DNA of 64,000 nt from Adiantum capillus-veneris (GCA_014529385.2 CM043970.1:67234567-67298566); one strand, 5' to 3'. Positions 48,148 through 60,495 are shown, counted from the stretch's first letter. The notes: a model not told the origin generated them from the sequence alone. Program-made: numbers and translations.

Positions 48148-49899
48148 ATGAATTCCCGTAATGCTTATTGCTCCTCTGCGGTCAATAGACATAACATCTG
48201 GCAACCATGATGCACGATGGGTGACCTGTGGTGAACATGCATGCGCACTAGGTCGCACGGTCCTCGTGACCCTGTGGTTCCAATTGTGGGGAGACGTCGG
48301 AGGAGAGGCGGTTCGGATCAATTCATTTTTTCTACACCGCAGGCTGAGGAACATGTATCTCCATCGCCAAGTCCGGTGCGTGGTAGGCGTATTCGGGGTG
48401 TACGGCGTACTCCACGAAGTCAGTCATGTCCTCCTACCATGCGTTTGCCCTCACCCACTCATGTTGCTCCACCACCGTCTCCGATAAGTAGTCCGTGGGT
48501 TTCACCACTATTGTCCCCACTTCCTAGTGTTCGTTAGCTTTTTCCAGGAGGGGGTACAGTTGGGCAAGGGATGATGGCACAGCCTTAGATTAAGTATAGA
48601 CGTTTTTGAGGTCTTTCAAAGGAAGACCCTGATGCACATTTGCAACAATGTAATAAAGTGTATGGATTGAATCATCTTGGAGTGGTGATTCCTCTTCATC
48701 AACAATCAGTGTTTGAATCTACACTTTCAAGGAAAGCTACCAAATGGCTGTCAGAATACCCGGACGATCGCTTTTAGACGTATGTTGAAGGGTCCTGATT
48801 GTTCCTGATTGGAAAATCTTTGGATGCTACATCAAAGGTCGTTGCCAGTGGAGTATTATATTGCAAAATTCCGGATGCTTTTGCAACGGGTACCTCAAGC
48901 ACAATGGCCAGGAGCAGCCGAGGTAATGAATGATTATTTTTTGTGAGGACTCAAAAAGGATCTCAGAACTGCTATGGCAACAATGGATAAGGTAACTACT
49001 CCACTAGACAATGTAATTGCAAGGGCTGTTGTAGCACGAGAATCTTTGGAGGAAAAATAATCCCCAGAGAAATCAAAGAAAAAACATCAAAAGAAATCTT
49101 ATCGTAAGTCTGAGAGAAGTGGCAGTGATAGTTTGGAGTCGGAGATTGTAGACTCAGATTCCTCAGACTCAGGCAGGAGCGATTTGGGGAAAGAATCGGA
49201 GGAGGCACCTTGGAGAAAATCCCAGCGTCAAGGGAAAGGTGTTCCATCCGGATCATCCGGATCTTCTGTGGTGGTTAAAAGTCTGAAGGAACTGTGGTGT
49301 ACTCAATGCCGAAATCCGGGACATGCCGCTCAAGAGTGTGCAATGAATTAGAAATGGTGTGCAATTTTCACAACCAACACTCATAATACAGTGGGATGTT
49401 ATTTCAATGGTCGGGGTCGTAGGAGTTGGGATTCTTCTACATGGCACCCACCACAGTCAGGGCAGGGACAAGAGCCTGTAGCAGAGATGGCTCACGCTCA
49501 TACATCAGAGGCGCCCTTTCAAGGACAAGTAGGTGGACGGGGTCAAGGAGGGGGTCGCGTTCGCGAACGAGGTGATCGAGATCCTAATCGAATCAAGACC
49601 TGCCTTTTCTGTTTGGGAGATGGGCACTGGCGGTCCGAGTGTTTAGAGGCTATGGAATATGATCGGAAGAAACAGGAACGTGCTGCTGGAAAGCAGCTGA
49701 GTGTGGCTATGGTTCAAATTGAAGGGTTGGAGGAGTCAGACCCGGTGGTTTCACTAATTACGCGTTTAGGAAAAAATGTGGTTCCAACAACCGAGGTTAA
49801 GCTTTTGGATTGGGCAATTCAAGAAGATGTACCAAAAAATAATGTGATCTGGATGGCACAGTTAGTAGCACCATTGCAATCATCAGGATCTCTGGTCTA
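48148..49899 (+). pseudogene. Gypsy-3 gag with three zinc knuckles
   Basis: The ATG at 48148 opens a frame broken by stops and shifts. An arginine/proline/serine-rich N-terminal region is followed by the gag core (LSKEDPDAHLQQCNKVYGLN, then STLSRKATKWLSEYPDDRF; later QWPGAAEVMNDYF). Three CX2CX4HX4C-spaced knuckles follow: CTQCRNPGHAAQEC (49298-49339), CAIFTTNTHNTVGC with F for the second C (49358-49399), and CLFCLGDGHWRSEC (49601-49642). A TAG at 49349-49351 separates the first two. Gag would bind the element RNA. Confidence 0.8.
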
Positions 49900-49944
49900 G
49901 AAACAAAAGAGGGGAAAATAAAAAACAAGGTTGATACTAGGGAA

Positions 49945-50881
49945 GTGGATAATTGGGATTTAGTTTGGAAAGAGATTCTTGATTCGCCATTACAAGTACC
50001 TTTGGGTTCATTACTGAAATTGGTTCCAAATTTTCATAATGCCCTGCTAAGTCAGAAGTTCAAAGAAATTATGGAAGTTGACATCACGGTAGCTGAGGGT
50101 GAGGGGGACGAGTCAGTCCTGTTGCTGGCAAATAGATTATGAATACTCACATCCCGGAGCTTTCAGACAGATATCATGGTACATACATCAACAAAGTATT
50201 ATTAGATGGAGGTGCGGGAGTGAATATTATTACTCAAGAGGTTTGTGAGCGTTTTGGACTTAGTGATTGTGAACCTGCACCATTTTAGTTTGCATGGCAG
50301 ATCAGAGAAGAGTACAGCCAGTAGGATTACTTCGAGGCCTGGATGTAGCTGGCTTGTCATTTGCTATTTTCTTAGTAGTCTTAAATATTGAGGATCACAG
50401 TCAGGATTATCATATTATTTTGGGGAGACCATGGTTACGGCAAGCCAGGGTAAATCATAATTGGGAGGAAAATATGCTTACAGTTAAAAAGGGTCACAGG
50501 AAAGTTCGGGTGATGTTTGGAACATGCAGGCAACCAGTTCAAGCAGCATGGCCTGTGATAGCAGAGACAGTAAATATGGTGGAAGAATTAGAAGAGGATG
50601 AAGAGGAGCCATTTCTGAAGGCTAACCTGGATTTAGTTTCTTTATATCTTGCGGACATTTCTATGATTTCTGAGGGGAAATCTTTAGGGGTTTCAGGAAT
50701 TTCACCAGAGATAGGGGAGCAACAAAAAGCTTTGCCTAGTCCCGAATCATTGGAGGACATTATTAAGCAAGAACGTGTGTTTGAAGCACAGATGGGAAAA
50801 GTTACAAGGGTCAAGGAAGATAAATTGGAGAAGGTCTTTCTAAGGGAGCAAGCGGAGTCTCAGCCCTATATTAATAAATAG
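49945..50881 (+). pseudogene. Gypsy-3 aspartic protease
   Basis: INKVLLDGGAGVNIITQEVC (about 50190-50250) is the active site, and YHIILGRPWLRQARVNHNW (near 50410) the usual closing motif. An acidic linker then leads to the RT. Stops near 50142 and 50286 and the TAG at 50879-50881 interrupt it. Confidence 0.78.
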
Positions 50882-52048
50882 CTTGAGGCAAGTTTCCGAG
50901 GAGACTTGATCAATTTGTTGACAGAATTTAAGGATGTTTTTGCATGGGAGTATGCCGATATGAAAGGATTGGATACAAAGTTTTATCAGCATACAAATAA
51001 TTTGAAACCAGATGTGGTGCCAGTGAAGCATCATTCATACAAGATGAATCCGAATGTGGAAAAGCAAGTTAAGGTGGAAATTGATCGTCTCTTGCAGATG
51101 GGATTTATTACCCCTATTGATAATCCCGAGTGGATTTGTCCCATTGTGGTGGTACCAAAGAAGAACAAGCAAATTCGCATTTGTGTGGATTATCGAAAGA
51201 TGAATGCAGCTATTGTTCCGGATCCTTTTCCTTTTTCATTTTTGGATTCAATTTTGGATGATGTGGCAGAGCACGATATGTAGACTTTTCTAGATGGGTT
51301 CAGTGGATATAACCAAATTCAAATGGCATTGCGTGATCAGCCTAAAACAACTTTTATTATAGCATGGGGCGTTTATGCATGCACAGTAATGTGGTTCGGA
51401 TTAAGGAATGCGCCCTCAACTTTTCAGAGGGATATGTTTCAAATTTTTGGTCCCTATTTGATGGATTTTATGCAAGTTTTTCTGGATGGTCTCAGTGTTT
51501 TTGGAGCGTAATTAGAGCATTTGAAGCAATTACAGTTATGTTTTATGAAATGTCGAGAGGTGAAATTCAGTTTAAATCCTCTAAAATGTGCAATTCCAAT
51601 TTGAAGTGGGAGGTTATTGGGTCATATAATCTCTGAGGATGGCCTTTCCGTGGATCCAGATAAAATAGCCGCAATTTTGGAAGCGCCTCAGTCGGTGAAT
51701 TCAAAACAGCGTCAAGTATTTTTGGGCCAAGCTCATTGGCATGGGAGGCATTTGAGGTTTGTCGTGCATTTGGCAATCCCTATTAATCAGGTAGCACATG
51801 CTAATGTTTTTGAATGGACGGAGGAATGTGCTCTGTCTTTTCGGAGATTAAAAATTCAGCTGTCCAAAGCTCCGATTATGATCCCTCCAAATTGGGGTGA
51901 GGATTTTGATGTATTTGTGGATGCTTCTGACCGGGCCATTGGCAGTGTCCTGATGCAAGAACAAAGTCAAGGGTGGTTTCAACCTGTCTATTACGCTAGC
52001 AAAAGATTATCATCCGTAGAAATGAATTATTCAGTGACAGAAAGATAA
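50882..52048 (+). pseudogene. Gypsy-3 reverse transcriptase and RNase H
   Basis: RT: HHSYKMNPNVEKQVKVEIDR, IDNPEWICPIVVVPKKNKQI, RICVDYRKMNAAI, FLDGFSGYNQIQMAL, TTFIIAWGVYACTVMWFGL and the catalytic box VFLDGLSVFG, where the second aspartate of LDD has become glycine. Then LGHIISEDGLSVDPDKIAAI and the start of RNase H (FDVFVDASDRAIGSVLMQE, YYASKRLSSVEMNYSVTER). In-frame stops at 51281-51283 and 51509-51511. The rest of RNase H (52049-52359) is out of frame. Confidence 0.88.
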
Positions 52049-52359
52049 TGTTTAGGGATGATTTGTTCAGTGATCTGTTGGGCCGATGGTTTTTCTTTCA
52101 TGTGGATCAGTCGGCTCTTCTATATCTGGTGCACCAACAAAATTGATAGGAGAATTGGCTAGATGTGTGCTCTTGTTACAGGAATTTGATTTTGAGGTCA
52201 TACATCATCCAGGAGCCTAGCATGTGGTGGCTAATTACCTTTCCAGGCTAGATTTCGTTGAACTGCTGATGGGGGTGGCTGATGAATTTCTGGATGCATC
52301 TCTCTTTTTTTGAGTAGCTATCGACGATTCCCAACATTCCATGGACTTGGTATGAGGAG

Positions 52360-53640
52360 ATGTTTCATTTTCTTGACAGTGGAGAAATGCTTTCATTCTT
52401 GTCCAGTCATCAAAGGAAACAAATGGCTAATAGAAACAAGAATTTTGAGATTGTCATGGGGAAGCTGTATTATCGCATGGTTGCGGAGGTCTTGCTCAGA
52501 TGTATTCTACCACAAGAACAAGAATCGGTTTTGGAGGAAGTCCATACTAGCATTGTAGGGGGGCACTTTGCAGCATTGATCACGGCCAGGAAAGTTCTAC
52601 AATCAGGATTACGTTGGCCTACATTGTTTAAAGATGTGAGAAGCTTTGTACAACAGTGTGATATGTGTCAGCGGTTGGGACAACCTACTAAAATGTCCAG
52701 AATGCCTTTTCAGCCAGTATTTCCTTTGGAGCCTTTTCAAAAATGGGGATTGGATTTTATTGGACCTTTTAAACCAGTAGCAACACACACTAGCAATAAG
52801 TATATTTTGACGACCACGGATTATGCAACTAAATGGGTAGAAGCATGGTCTGTAAAAGATAATACTGCAGTTTTTGTTGCTGGGTGCTTATATAAGGATG
52901 TTTTTTCCAGATATGGCTGTTCTATTGAGCTGGTTAGTGATTGGGATAGCCATTTCTTGAATAAAATGATGGAGAGAATGCTACGATTTTACTTTGTATT
53001 GAATAGGAAATCTTCTCCTTATTACCCTCGGGCGAATGGGCAGGCGGAATCAACTAATAAGCAATTGGTTCGTATTCGGACAAAGTTAGTGAATATGCAT
53101 AGAACGGATTGGGATGTGAAACTTTCTTTCGCATTATGGGCTTATCGGACAGCATATAAAGTGGCAACATGATTGCCTCCTTTCAAGTTGGCATTTGACA
53201 TGGAGGCAATTACCCCAGTGGAGCATGTGGTTCCGAGGTTGTGAATGCTGATTGCGGATAAGCTTCTTCCGAAAGATTTCATTATTTATTGTTTGGATGT
53301 TTTGCAGGAATTAGATGAGGAGCGGTTGCGTAGTTTTGCGGGGTTACAAGATCTGCAGTCTAGGCGGAAGAAATGGCTGGATCATCCTAAAGCATGGCAA
53401 TTTTTATGGGGGTAGTTGGTCCTTGTATTTAATTCTCGCCTTGGGAAGATGCCTGGGAAGCTAAAATTACGGTGGTCTGGGCCATTCTTGCGTATTTTCC
53501 CCTTCCATATGTTTATGGAAGACCCAAATGCACGCCCTTGTGGCAGCCCATTTTGGGGCCTCCCAAGCCCTTTTGTAGGCATATCAATAACTTTCCCCAT
53601 GATTTAATGCAAGTTGGCTGGACAACATGCTTTCCAACGC
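52360..53640 (+). pseudogene. Gypsy-3 integrase
   Basis: HHCC finger GGHFAALITARKVLQSGLRW ... CDMCQRL; first catalytic D in WGLDFIGPF; second in LVSDWDSHFL (family form SDxGxHF); E in GQAESTNK; then LSFALWAYRTAYKVAT and a stop (53170-53172). The C-terminal domain continues out of frame (NSRLGKMPGKLKLRWSGPF, about 53430-53600). The gene ends about 150 bp before the 3' end of gene B on the other strand. Confidence 0.88.
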
Positions 53641-53786
53641 AGCATGCATCAAAAATTGCATGATTCACTAAGCATGGGTGCTTCTCATAAACACATTGGA
53701 AGCCAAACATATAACAAATTCAAAAGCTTTCAAGTAAGAGAGAGTCATAGACACCAAAAAGTAGATTCATTAAGGAAATCAACGCT

Positions 53787-54042
53787 TTACATGATATCCG
53801 TCTTTTGCTTTAGGATCTTTCGAATTACAATTTTTTGGCGCTTGGCCTTTTCGGGTGGCTCCCTGTTAAGCAAAGTGGTTGTAATTTCTTGGGTGTCATT
53901 AACCCCTACAGCTTGGTTCATGCCAACATAGGCAATGAGGCGCCCACGAAAGTTGACGCCGAAAGTGGATATTGCAATATCTTTCTTTACAAGCACTACA
54001 AGGTTGGCCAATTGGGCAAGGGTTGTTAAGCACAATGCCTTA
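53787..54042 (-). pseudogene. Gene B, distal part of last exon (downstream of CACTA-1)
   Basis: Minus-strand codons directly beside the CACTA-1 left end continue the gene B frame (KALCLTTLAQLANLVVLVKK ... GVNFRGRLIAYVGMNQAVGV, then a basic tail) to a TAA at 53787-53789. With one TTA copy kept and the element removed, the codon across the junction is intact (TCT AAG) and exon 2 is exactly 144 codons including the stop. The function is unknown. Confidence 0.75.
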
Positions 54043-54099
54043 CACTACAAGAGGCTATTCATATTAGCGACACTCACACAGCGACGCTCAAAAAAAAAA

Positions 54100-54289
54100 T
54101 TCCCGGCGTCGCTACGAGCGTCGCAAATTTACTTGTAAATTTGCGACGCTCATAGCGACGCCGGCTGGGCTAAAAAAAATAACAGAGAGCGCCCAAAAAC
54201 TCAGATCTCAGATCTGAGTTTTTTGGCGTCCTCAAGCAAGGAGCAGGTAACGCTCTCCCTCTCTCTCTCTCTCTCTCTCTCTTTCTTCT

Positions 54290-54355
<66 letters not shown>

Positions 54356-54426
54356 AGAGGAAGGAGAGCTAGGTATGCTCCTTCCCTCTCCTCACTCTCA
54401 TGTTCCCTTCCCCTCTTTCTCTCTCC

Positions 54427-54475
<49 letters not shown>

Positions 54476-54479
54476 TGTT

Positions 54480-54530
<51 letters not shown>
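54100..54530. repeat. CT/CA/GA microsatellite cluster in CACTA-1
   Basis: (CT)n 54257-54282, (CA)n 54292-54350, CT then CA 54411-54473, and (GA)n 54484-54529. A CATGCATAAACAAAAAACGC unit is then repeated three times between 54610 and 54740. Confidence 0.9.
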
Positions 54531-54533
<3 letters not shown>

Positions 54534-54953
54534 AACATAAACAAAAACGCACACACACATACATAAACAAAGAATGCACACACACATTGAGAGAGGAAAA
54601 GAGAGAGAGAGCATGCATAAACAAAAAACGCACACATTGAGAGAGGAAAAGAGAGAGAGAACATGCATAAACAAAAAACGCACACATTGAGAGAGAAAAA
54701 GAGAGAGAAAACATGCATAAACAAAAAAACGCACACACATTGAGAGAGAAAGAGAGAGAAACTAATTTAACGTCGTAGGAAACTAATTAAAATTAAAAGA
54801 CCTAAAGATCTAGCCGACGAGGAGTTGAACTCAAGACCTATTATTCAAGAGGGAAATGGCATAACCAATCTATCATACTTGGCATGGGTGATAGAAAGGT
54901 TGTACCATTTATCTCTTTTTATTGGCACACACATCCACACACGCACACACACA

Positions 54954-55637
54954 CAAGAAGAAGAGAGTTATAACGTCGTAGGAAACTATCCTAAAAGACG
55001 TTAAAGATTAGGTTAGATGTAGACTTACGTTAAATTAGATTTAGGTTTATTTAAGTTAAATTAGATTAGATTTAGGTTTATTTTTAGTTAGATTTACGTT
55101 TATTTACGCTAGATTTAGATTTACGTTATATTAGATTAGATTTAGGTCTCCATAGACTGCGATGCCTGCATGAAGCGGATGAAGAAAGCCCTCAATGGAA
55201 TATAGGGTATTGCTACCTTCACTCATGGTGGGCTCCGTCGATCCAAAAGTACTGGTGAAATGTCTTCAGAAGATAGGGAAGAAGGTGGATCTTCAGGGCG
55301 GCAAGAGTCACTACATCCCCGACAATGACCATCTAGACAACCTTTAGTCATTCAACAGCAACTTCAAAGTTAGTAACAAGAGCAAGAACAGTCCAAAGGG
55401 CCAATTGCTGTCATCAGATGTGGATGGAGATGAGGCAGCGTCACCACCGAAAGTTAACTCTCACATCTTTAGTGATGAGAATGCCAACTCTTGCCAAGTT
55501 ATGTGAAAAATTATGTGTTAAATTAGTTTTAAGGTTCTTATAATCCCTGTTAGTTTAGTTCTTTGTTTTTAATATAACATAATTTACGTAAGATTTAGAT
55601 TTATGTTATATTAGATTAGACTTAGGTTTATTTAGGT

Positions 55638-55683
<46 letters not shown>

Positions 55684-55779
55684 GAAGAAGAGAGTTTTAA
55701 CGTCGTAGGAAACTATCCCAAAAGACGTTAAAGATTAGGTTAGATGTAGACTTACGTTAAATTAGATTTAGGTTTATTT
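54954..55779 (+). repeat. Direct repeat of about 99 bp, 727 bp apart
   Basis: 54954-55052 and 55681-55779 are about 98% identical (AACGTCGTAGGAAACTATCC ...) and each follows a CA tract (54930-54955; 55643-55681). AT-rich TTAGGTTTATTTA-like sequence surrounds both. Confidence 0.9.
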
Positions 55780-56207
55780 TTAGTTAGATTTACGTTTATT
55801 TAGATTTACGCTTATTTACGTTAGATCGAGTCCACGCAAGAATTACTTACGGTTTAGGGTTTAGAGTTAGACGAACAGTGAAAAGATCTACTGTGAAAAG
55901 ATGTTAAGATGCTGTGAAGTGCTACAACTAGAGAAGAGGCAAAGGGGTTTTGTCCACTACATGCAGTATCATGTAGACGTGGGTCTGTAGATTTCTTGTA
56001 CCCACAAATATAGGTATTGACCAATAAAGACGAGATTATAACCCGGTGGTTCTGATCTCCGTGCACCTCTAGACCGAGGTGTGCGGGGATTGGACATGAC
56101 TAGAGAATGTGAGGTAGAGAGAGAGAGAGAGCGAGAGAGAGATAAGACGAAGAATGCCAATAGAATATTAAATTTGTTGTCCAGGTTATAAGATTTTTAT
56201 CCTCATT

Positions 56208-56744
56208 ATGAGTAGTGACGAGGATGTGGGACCGTCCAACCGAAACACCTATCTCTCAACGAGGGTCTTATGTCCTTGTAATCAATGCAAGCATGCTGTG
56301 CGACGGACAAGACGTGTTTCTTTGCAGCACGTTCGCGAATTTGGCGAGTTCAATCCATCTATTGTAGATCGAGTTGTTGCGAATTATAACTCGTTGGACT
56401 CTGACGCTGGCCAACAAGCAGCAATCTTGCAACCCAATAGACGTGTTCGCAGGCGCTTTGGTCAAACAGCATATGTGAGGCCACAAGATGTAGCCTCTGA
56501 CAGCTCGAGGGATGATCATGCAGAGCACATTCCCAACGAGGCAATGTTTGAGCCCGAGATTGATGAAATGATCGAGACGATCATGGATTCAGAAAGGCTT
56601 ATCTATGATGATATGAAAAGTGAAGCCGATACGCCATTGTATAATGGAGCACGTATGTTTATATTGAAAGCACTCCTGGTTCTTCTCAACAAGCAGGCAA
56701 AGTTTGAATGGAGTGACACTAGCGTCACAGTGCTTTTCAGGTGA
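56208..56744 (+). pseudogene. CACTA-1 TNPD, N-terminal fragment
   Basis: Starts MSSDEDVGPSNRN and carries the CPC-x2-C motif (CPCNQCKHAVRR) of the transposase-associated domain. It ends with TPLYNGARMFILKALLVLLN and the FEWSDTSVTVLF motif that precedes the transposase domain in En/Spm TNPD proteins. TTCAG/GTGAT at the end could be a splice donor, but no downstream catalytic exon is present; the next gene is TNPA-like. Truncated by internal deletion. Confidence 0.82.
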
Positions 56745-57243
56745 TCTATTACAATTAGTTTACTTTAATAAAACTCTAAATGTATAATGATCTGATATAT
56801 TTTTACACGACTGCGGTGGTGCCAGACGAGCATCAAGATGCTACTACTCTATATGGGGTGCATGCAGAGGAGCTACAAAATGAAACAGAGGATATGTGTT
56901 TAAACGGAGATCTCTATATAGATATAGGAATTTATGCTGAGTTATGCGAGGATGAGAGAGAGATCTCTTAAAGCCACAAATATTGTATTTGAACAATTTT
57001 GCTCCGTATTGTAAAAGCTCTGGCTCTCTAAGTACCTTCCATGGTGTATAACGCTCTTTTCTACTCGCGCTCACATCTTTTGATTGAAAATTCTGAGTTT
57101 TCGACTTGCCTCTTCTATCACTCAATTCATTGCGTCATTGTATTTATATGCGTCATTACGTCATTGTATTTAATGGTCTTTGCGTCATTGTCTACTCTAT
57201 TCATTCAATATTAAGTTTAAATATTCGTGTGTTTAATGCAGGT

Positions 57244-58553
57244 ATGGATGATGAGGAGTTTCTTTCTTCTTTGTCACCGCAGCAGAGACAGTGGTACGTG
57301 GAGCATCATTGCTCTGGCGCATCATCGTGCGTTCCTACTCCATCCGCATCTCCCTCTCTTTCGGAGCATTCGGCGCGCTCCGAAGCTTCGGTGTCGACGA
57401 GATGATCTTCACACTCGTCTAGACACCGACGCTCTAGTGGTGGCGGTGGCGGTTGTTGTGGGGATTCCGCCACCGATGCCTCCACACCGCCTCATGTTCG
57501 ACGAGGCTCTTTACCATCCCCTTCTTTGCCCGCCCCCACACCAGCCACAGCATCGCCATCTACGCCAGGTTTTGTGCGGCTGACTCTTCCTAGCAGCTAC
57601 ACACCTCTACCTACTCTGCCAGGAGACACCCCACTCGACACTACTCGCTTCGGGGCCCAGACGCCGGTGGAGACACCTGACGTCCGTACCCCCATCGACA
57701 CGCTGCTAGAGACCCCTGCCGGGACACCCAGGTTCACGCGTCACCGGCCAGAGGGCTTGCCTTACTCCGTCGACTTCAGCGGCGGCATCATCATGGATGA
57801 TGACGGCAAGAAGGTGATCTCACGCATGCGTGGTCTTTGCTCTCAGCTACTTAGACACTACATACTAAACAAATGGAGTGAAGTACCAAGTGATTTAAAA
57901 GCCAGAGTCATTAGCATACTTCATGATGAGTTTCTTGTTCCAACACGGGATCAACGCTTCAATGAAGACCTGATGAAGATTCGAATGCGCGAATACTGCA
58001 AACACAAGCGTTCCCAAGTGCAAAACGCAATCAAGCATGGGTGGAACAGGCCAGATTGGCTGTCCAAAGAAGATTGGAAGAATGCGAAGAAAGCAGCGCG
58101 TGAGAATCCCGACAAGTGAAAGCAACAAAAGGATGCAGCCAGAGCGCGAGTAGAGGCAGGGAGCTCGCACCACTTGGGGAGCGGTGGATGGGCATCATTT
58201 GAGGCCGATTTTGTAAGTGTTTTCGCATTGCTCTTTATGTTCGATAGTTTAGGGTTTATGAGTTTTTTAATTCCAACATAATGAAATCTTTGTATGTTTT
58301 GACAGTGGTCGATGACAGGACGTGATCCCACACCGTACAAGCACGAGTACGCAGCCAGGAAGGGCTTAAACGCCCTGATGGACATTCTCAGTTCTCGCGG
58401 CGGCATGGTTAGTATTAGGGTTTACTCTTTTCTATTTTTTGTATTGTTTTATAAATGTCGTTATATGTTGATACTTACTGAAAGCTGTCTTATTGTCTTT
58501 TTTTGCAGAATCCGATAGATACACCGCTTGGACGCGATGAGACGTCTGACTAG
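57244..58553 (+). pseudogene. CACTA-1 TNPA-like gene (Transposase_24 type)
   Basis: Exon 1 57244-58212 starts MDDEEFLSSLSPQQRQWYVE. A proline/threonine-rich region follows, then the conserved domain (YILNKWSEVPSDLKARVISI, FNEDLMKIRMREYCKHKRSQ, NRPDWLSKEDWKNAKKAARE). Introns 58213-58305 (GTAAGT...ACAG) and 58408-58508 (GTTAGT...GCAG) separate two short exons; exon 2 has GRDPTPYKHEYAARKGLNAL, like the REPTPxE motif of plant TNPA proteins, and the gene ends at TAG 58551-58553. TGA codons at 57403-57405 and 58117-58119 break an otherwise clean frame. These proteins bind subterminal repeats to help excision. Confidence 0.82.
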
Positions 58554-58919
58554 ACGACGTCAGTTTAGCCGTAGCTAGATAGCATTAGGGTTCCTCATAG
58601 CTTATGTATCATGAGACGGATTTTATACGTCTTTTTGAACCATGTATATTATTACATTTGTCACTGCAGTTCATTTTGCCAATCAATTCTTTATGCCTAT
58701 GATGTTGTACAATTGTCATTATTACATTTTCCAATCAATTCATTTTGCCTATGATGTGTACAATTGTCAATTTTACGCTTGTCAATTTTGCAAACAATGC
58801 GTCTTGTGGGTGACTATTTTGGGTCTATTATCTACCCTTGCACTTTTTTTAAAAAGTGAATCAAGTACAATATGGTTGATGGGTGGCAGGGCATTCAATA
58901 CCCTGTCACCAAAAAAAAA

Positions 58920-59175
58920 TTCTCTCGGGCGTCGCTATAACCGTCGCTATTTATGGCTCTGGAGCGTCGCTATAAGCGTCGCTATAGACTTCTGTGTAAA
59001 CGTCGCTATAACCGTCGCTATGATCGTCGCTATGAGCGTCTCTCTATAGCGACGCCTATAGCAACGCATATAGCGACGCTCTCGTAGCGACGTTATTAGC
59101 GACGCCGGGGGTTATAAAAACCCAGTGTATTTCCATCGCTAACAGCGTCACAAGAGCACACAACCTCTTGTAGTG
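58920..59175. repeat. CACTA-1 right subterminal repeats and TIR
   Basis: At least ten GCGTCGCTAT or ATAGCGACGC motifs in both orientations within about 190 bp, then the TIR. The left end has the same motif. Confidence 0.92.
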
Positions 59176-60495
59176 TTAGAGAGTGAACGGAGGGCAAAAA
59201 TGTTGTAGCGTCCATTGGGGGAGTAGTCGGCATGCACAAACACCACGTCACCAGTCTGAAGTGAGCCGAGGTAGTGAGCAAGTGCCGCTTGAGGTTCGAA
59301 CAACGTCCTCCTCCCCCCTGACCGTTGTGCCCAGGCATCAACCTCCAAAACATCCTACAAAACATACAATTTGTGAGAAATATGACAAAAATTAGTTATA
59401 ACATTAACAAAATCAATTGTAACAATCAAATTTAAGTGAGCATCTATACCTCTTGTCTACGATCCTCCTCATCAGCATCCGAGTGCAAGTAAAGATCCAT
59501 ACTTAACTTTCCCTTTGGATCAAGCAAAACAGGTGTTGTAGCAGGTGATGGTGAATCCACTCTTGTGCGTTTAGCCAAACACATGGCTTGCATGGTCACA
59601 AAATCTTCCTCAGAGACCTTGGCCTGCTCGGCTGTTGCCACTTCGGCTTGTGCGATTTCCACTGTGTCCGCCACAGTATTCCCCATGGGCAGTACGAGAT
59701 CATCGTCATGGGAGATGGTGGTATCAACCTCAAACTTTCCATGGGCATCGAGGATGGCAAAACACTCATCAATGAGAAGATCAAAGGATTTCTCGAGATC
59801 ATGCAAAAACACAAACTCCTCCCCACCCACCACAATGGAGGAGAAACGGGTAATCTCTACCTCAAGGATGGCATCCCGAGTGCTGGTTCCTTCTGGCGGC
59901 CCCGAGGATGAACCGACAAATGGAGAGGCCTCCAAGAGGCCTTGAATCCCTACATGGTAGGTCAAGGCAAGCGTCCTCTCCTGTGCAGATGTGTCAATGG
60001 ACGTGGGCTTGGGGTCCTTCACATCCGCCAGGACCCCGCCAATCTGCAAGTGTGGTAGCACTACGTCAGGGCCTGTTGGGCACTCGTGAAGGAGGAAGAT
60101 CATTATGGCCTGGACAGAGAAAAATGTGTTTCCAATCTTCCCCTTATGCATCGCTCGCACATCATCATCTTCAAGCCGCACATATTGTTTGGCGGGTTGT
60201 CCTATGGTGGCAAAGCGTGCAAGCCACTGATGAAATGGCCTGTCCCCTTTGTAGATGTGGTGGAGAAGGCCTCAGGACCCATTGTCCTTGCTGTTTTGGT
60301 AACTTGGTTTGGTAACTCAACAATGTATCTCCCCATGCACATGGAAATGTACGAAGTGATGTGCTCAAGAGATTGAGAGTGGAGGGTGAAGGTGGTTTCT
60401 AAATCGGGTTGGGTTGTGAAAAATGCATGAAGGTCAGGGCGATTTGCATGCCCAGCCTCACTAAGGAATGCATATAAAGCACTAGTTGCAGCCAT
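59176..60495 (-). pseudogene. Gene B, main part: unknown protein split by CACTA-1
   Basis: The ATG at 60493-60495 (MAATSALYAFLSEAGHANRP) starts a frame that shifts by 1 nt near 60270 and then runs clean (KGDRPFHQWLARFATIGQPA ... GNTFFSVQAIMIFLL ... EEFVFLHDLEKSFDLLIDEC) to 59450. The intron 59449-59355 (GTATAG...GTAG) joins exon 2 (DVLEVDAWAQRSGGR ... LGSLQTGDVVFVHADYSPNG). CACTA-1 interrupts exon 2. Adding one base at the shift gives 349 + 144 codons, about 492 residues. No membrane segment or catalytic motif is recognised. Gene A lies just upstream on the same strand. Confidence 0.7.

Larger units (their letters stand above)
54043..59175. mobile_element. CACTA-1 DNA transposon inserted in gene B
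   Basis: 5133 bp. It starts CACTACAAGAGG and ends CCTCTTGTAGTG (12-bp perfect TIR), flanked by the 3-bp target duplication TTA (54040-54042, 59176-59178). Subterminal GCGTCGCTAT-type motifs crowd both ends (54070-54160 and 58928-59110). It holds a TNPD N-terminal piece and a TNPA-like gene; the TNPD catalytic part is missing, so it is non-autonomous. Confidence 0.96.

Noticed and set aside
54232-54740. Cysteine-rich ORFs on the minus strand in CACTA-1
   Set aside because: They arise from CA/GA repeats and the repeated CATGCATAAAC unit, with no family features.
54990-55830. Interstitial telomere (TTTAGGG)n
   Set aside because: The sequence is TTAGGTTTATTTA-like, not a true telomere repeat. 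The three TTTAGGGTT motifs at 37330-37385 are too few and scattered.
59565-60376. Plus-strand ORFs opposite gene B
   Set aside because: Shadows of the minus-strand coding frame, which has splice sites, a TATA box and continuity across the CACTA insertion.
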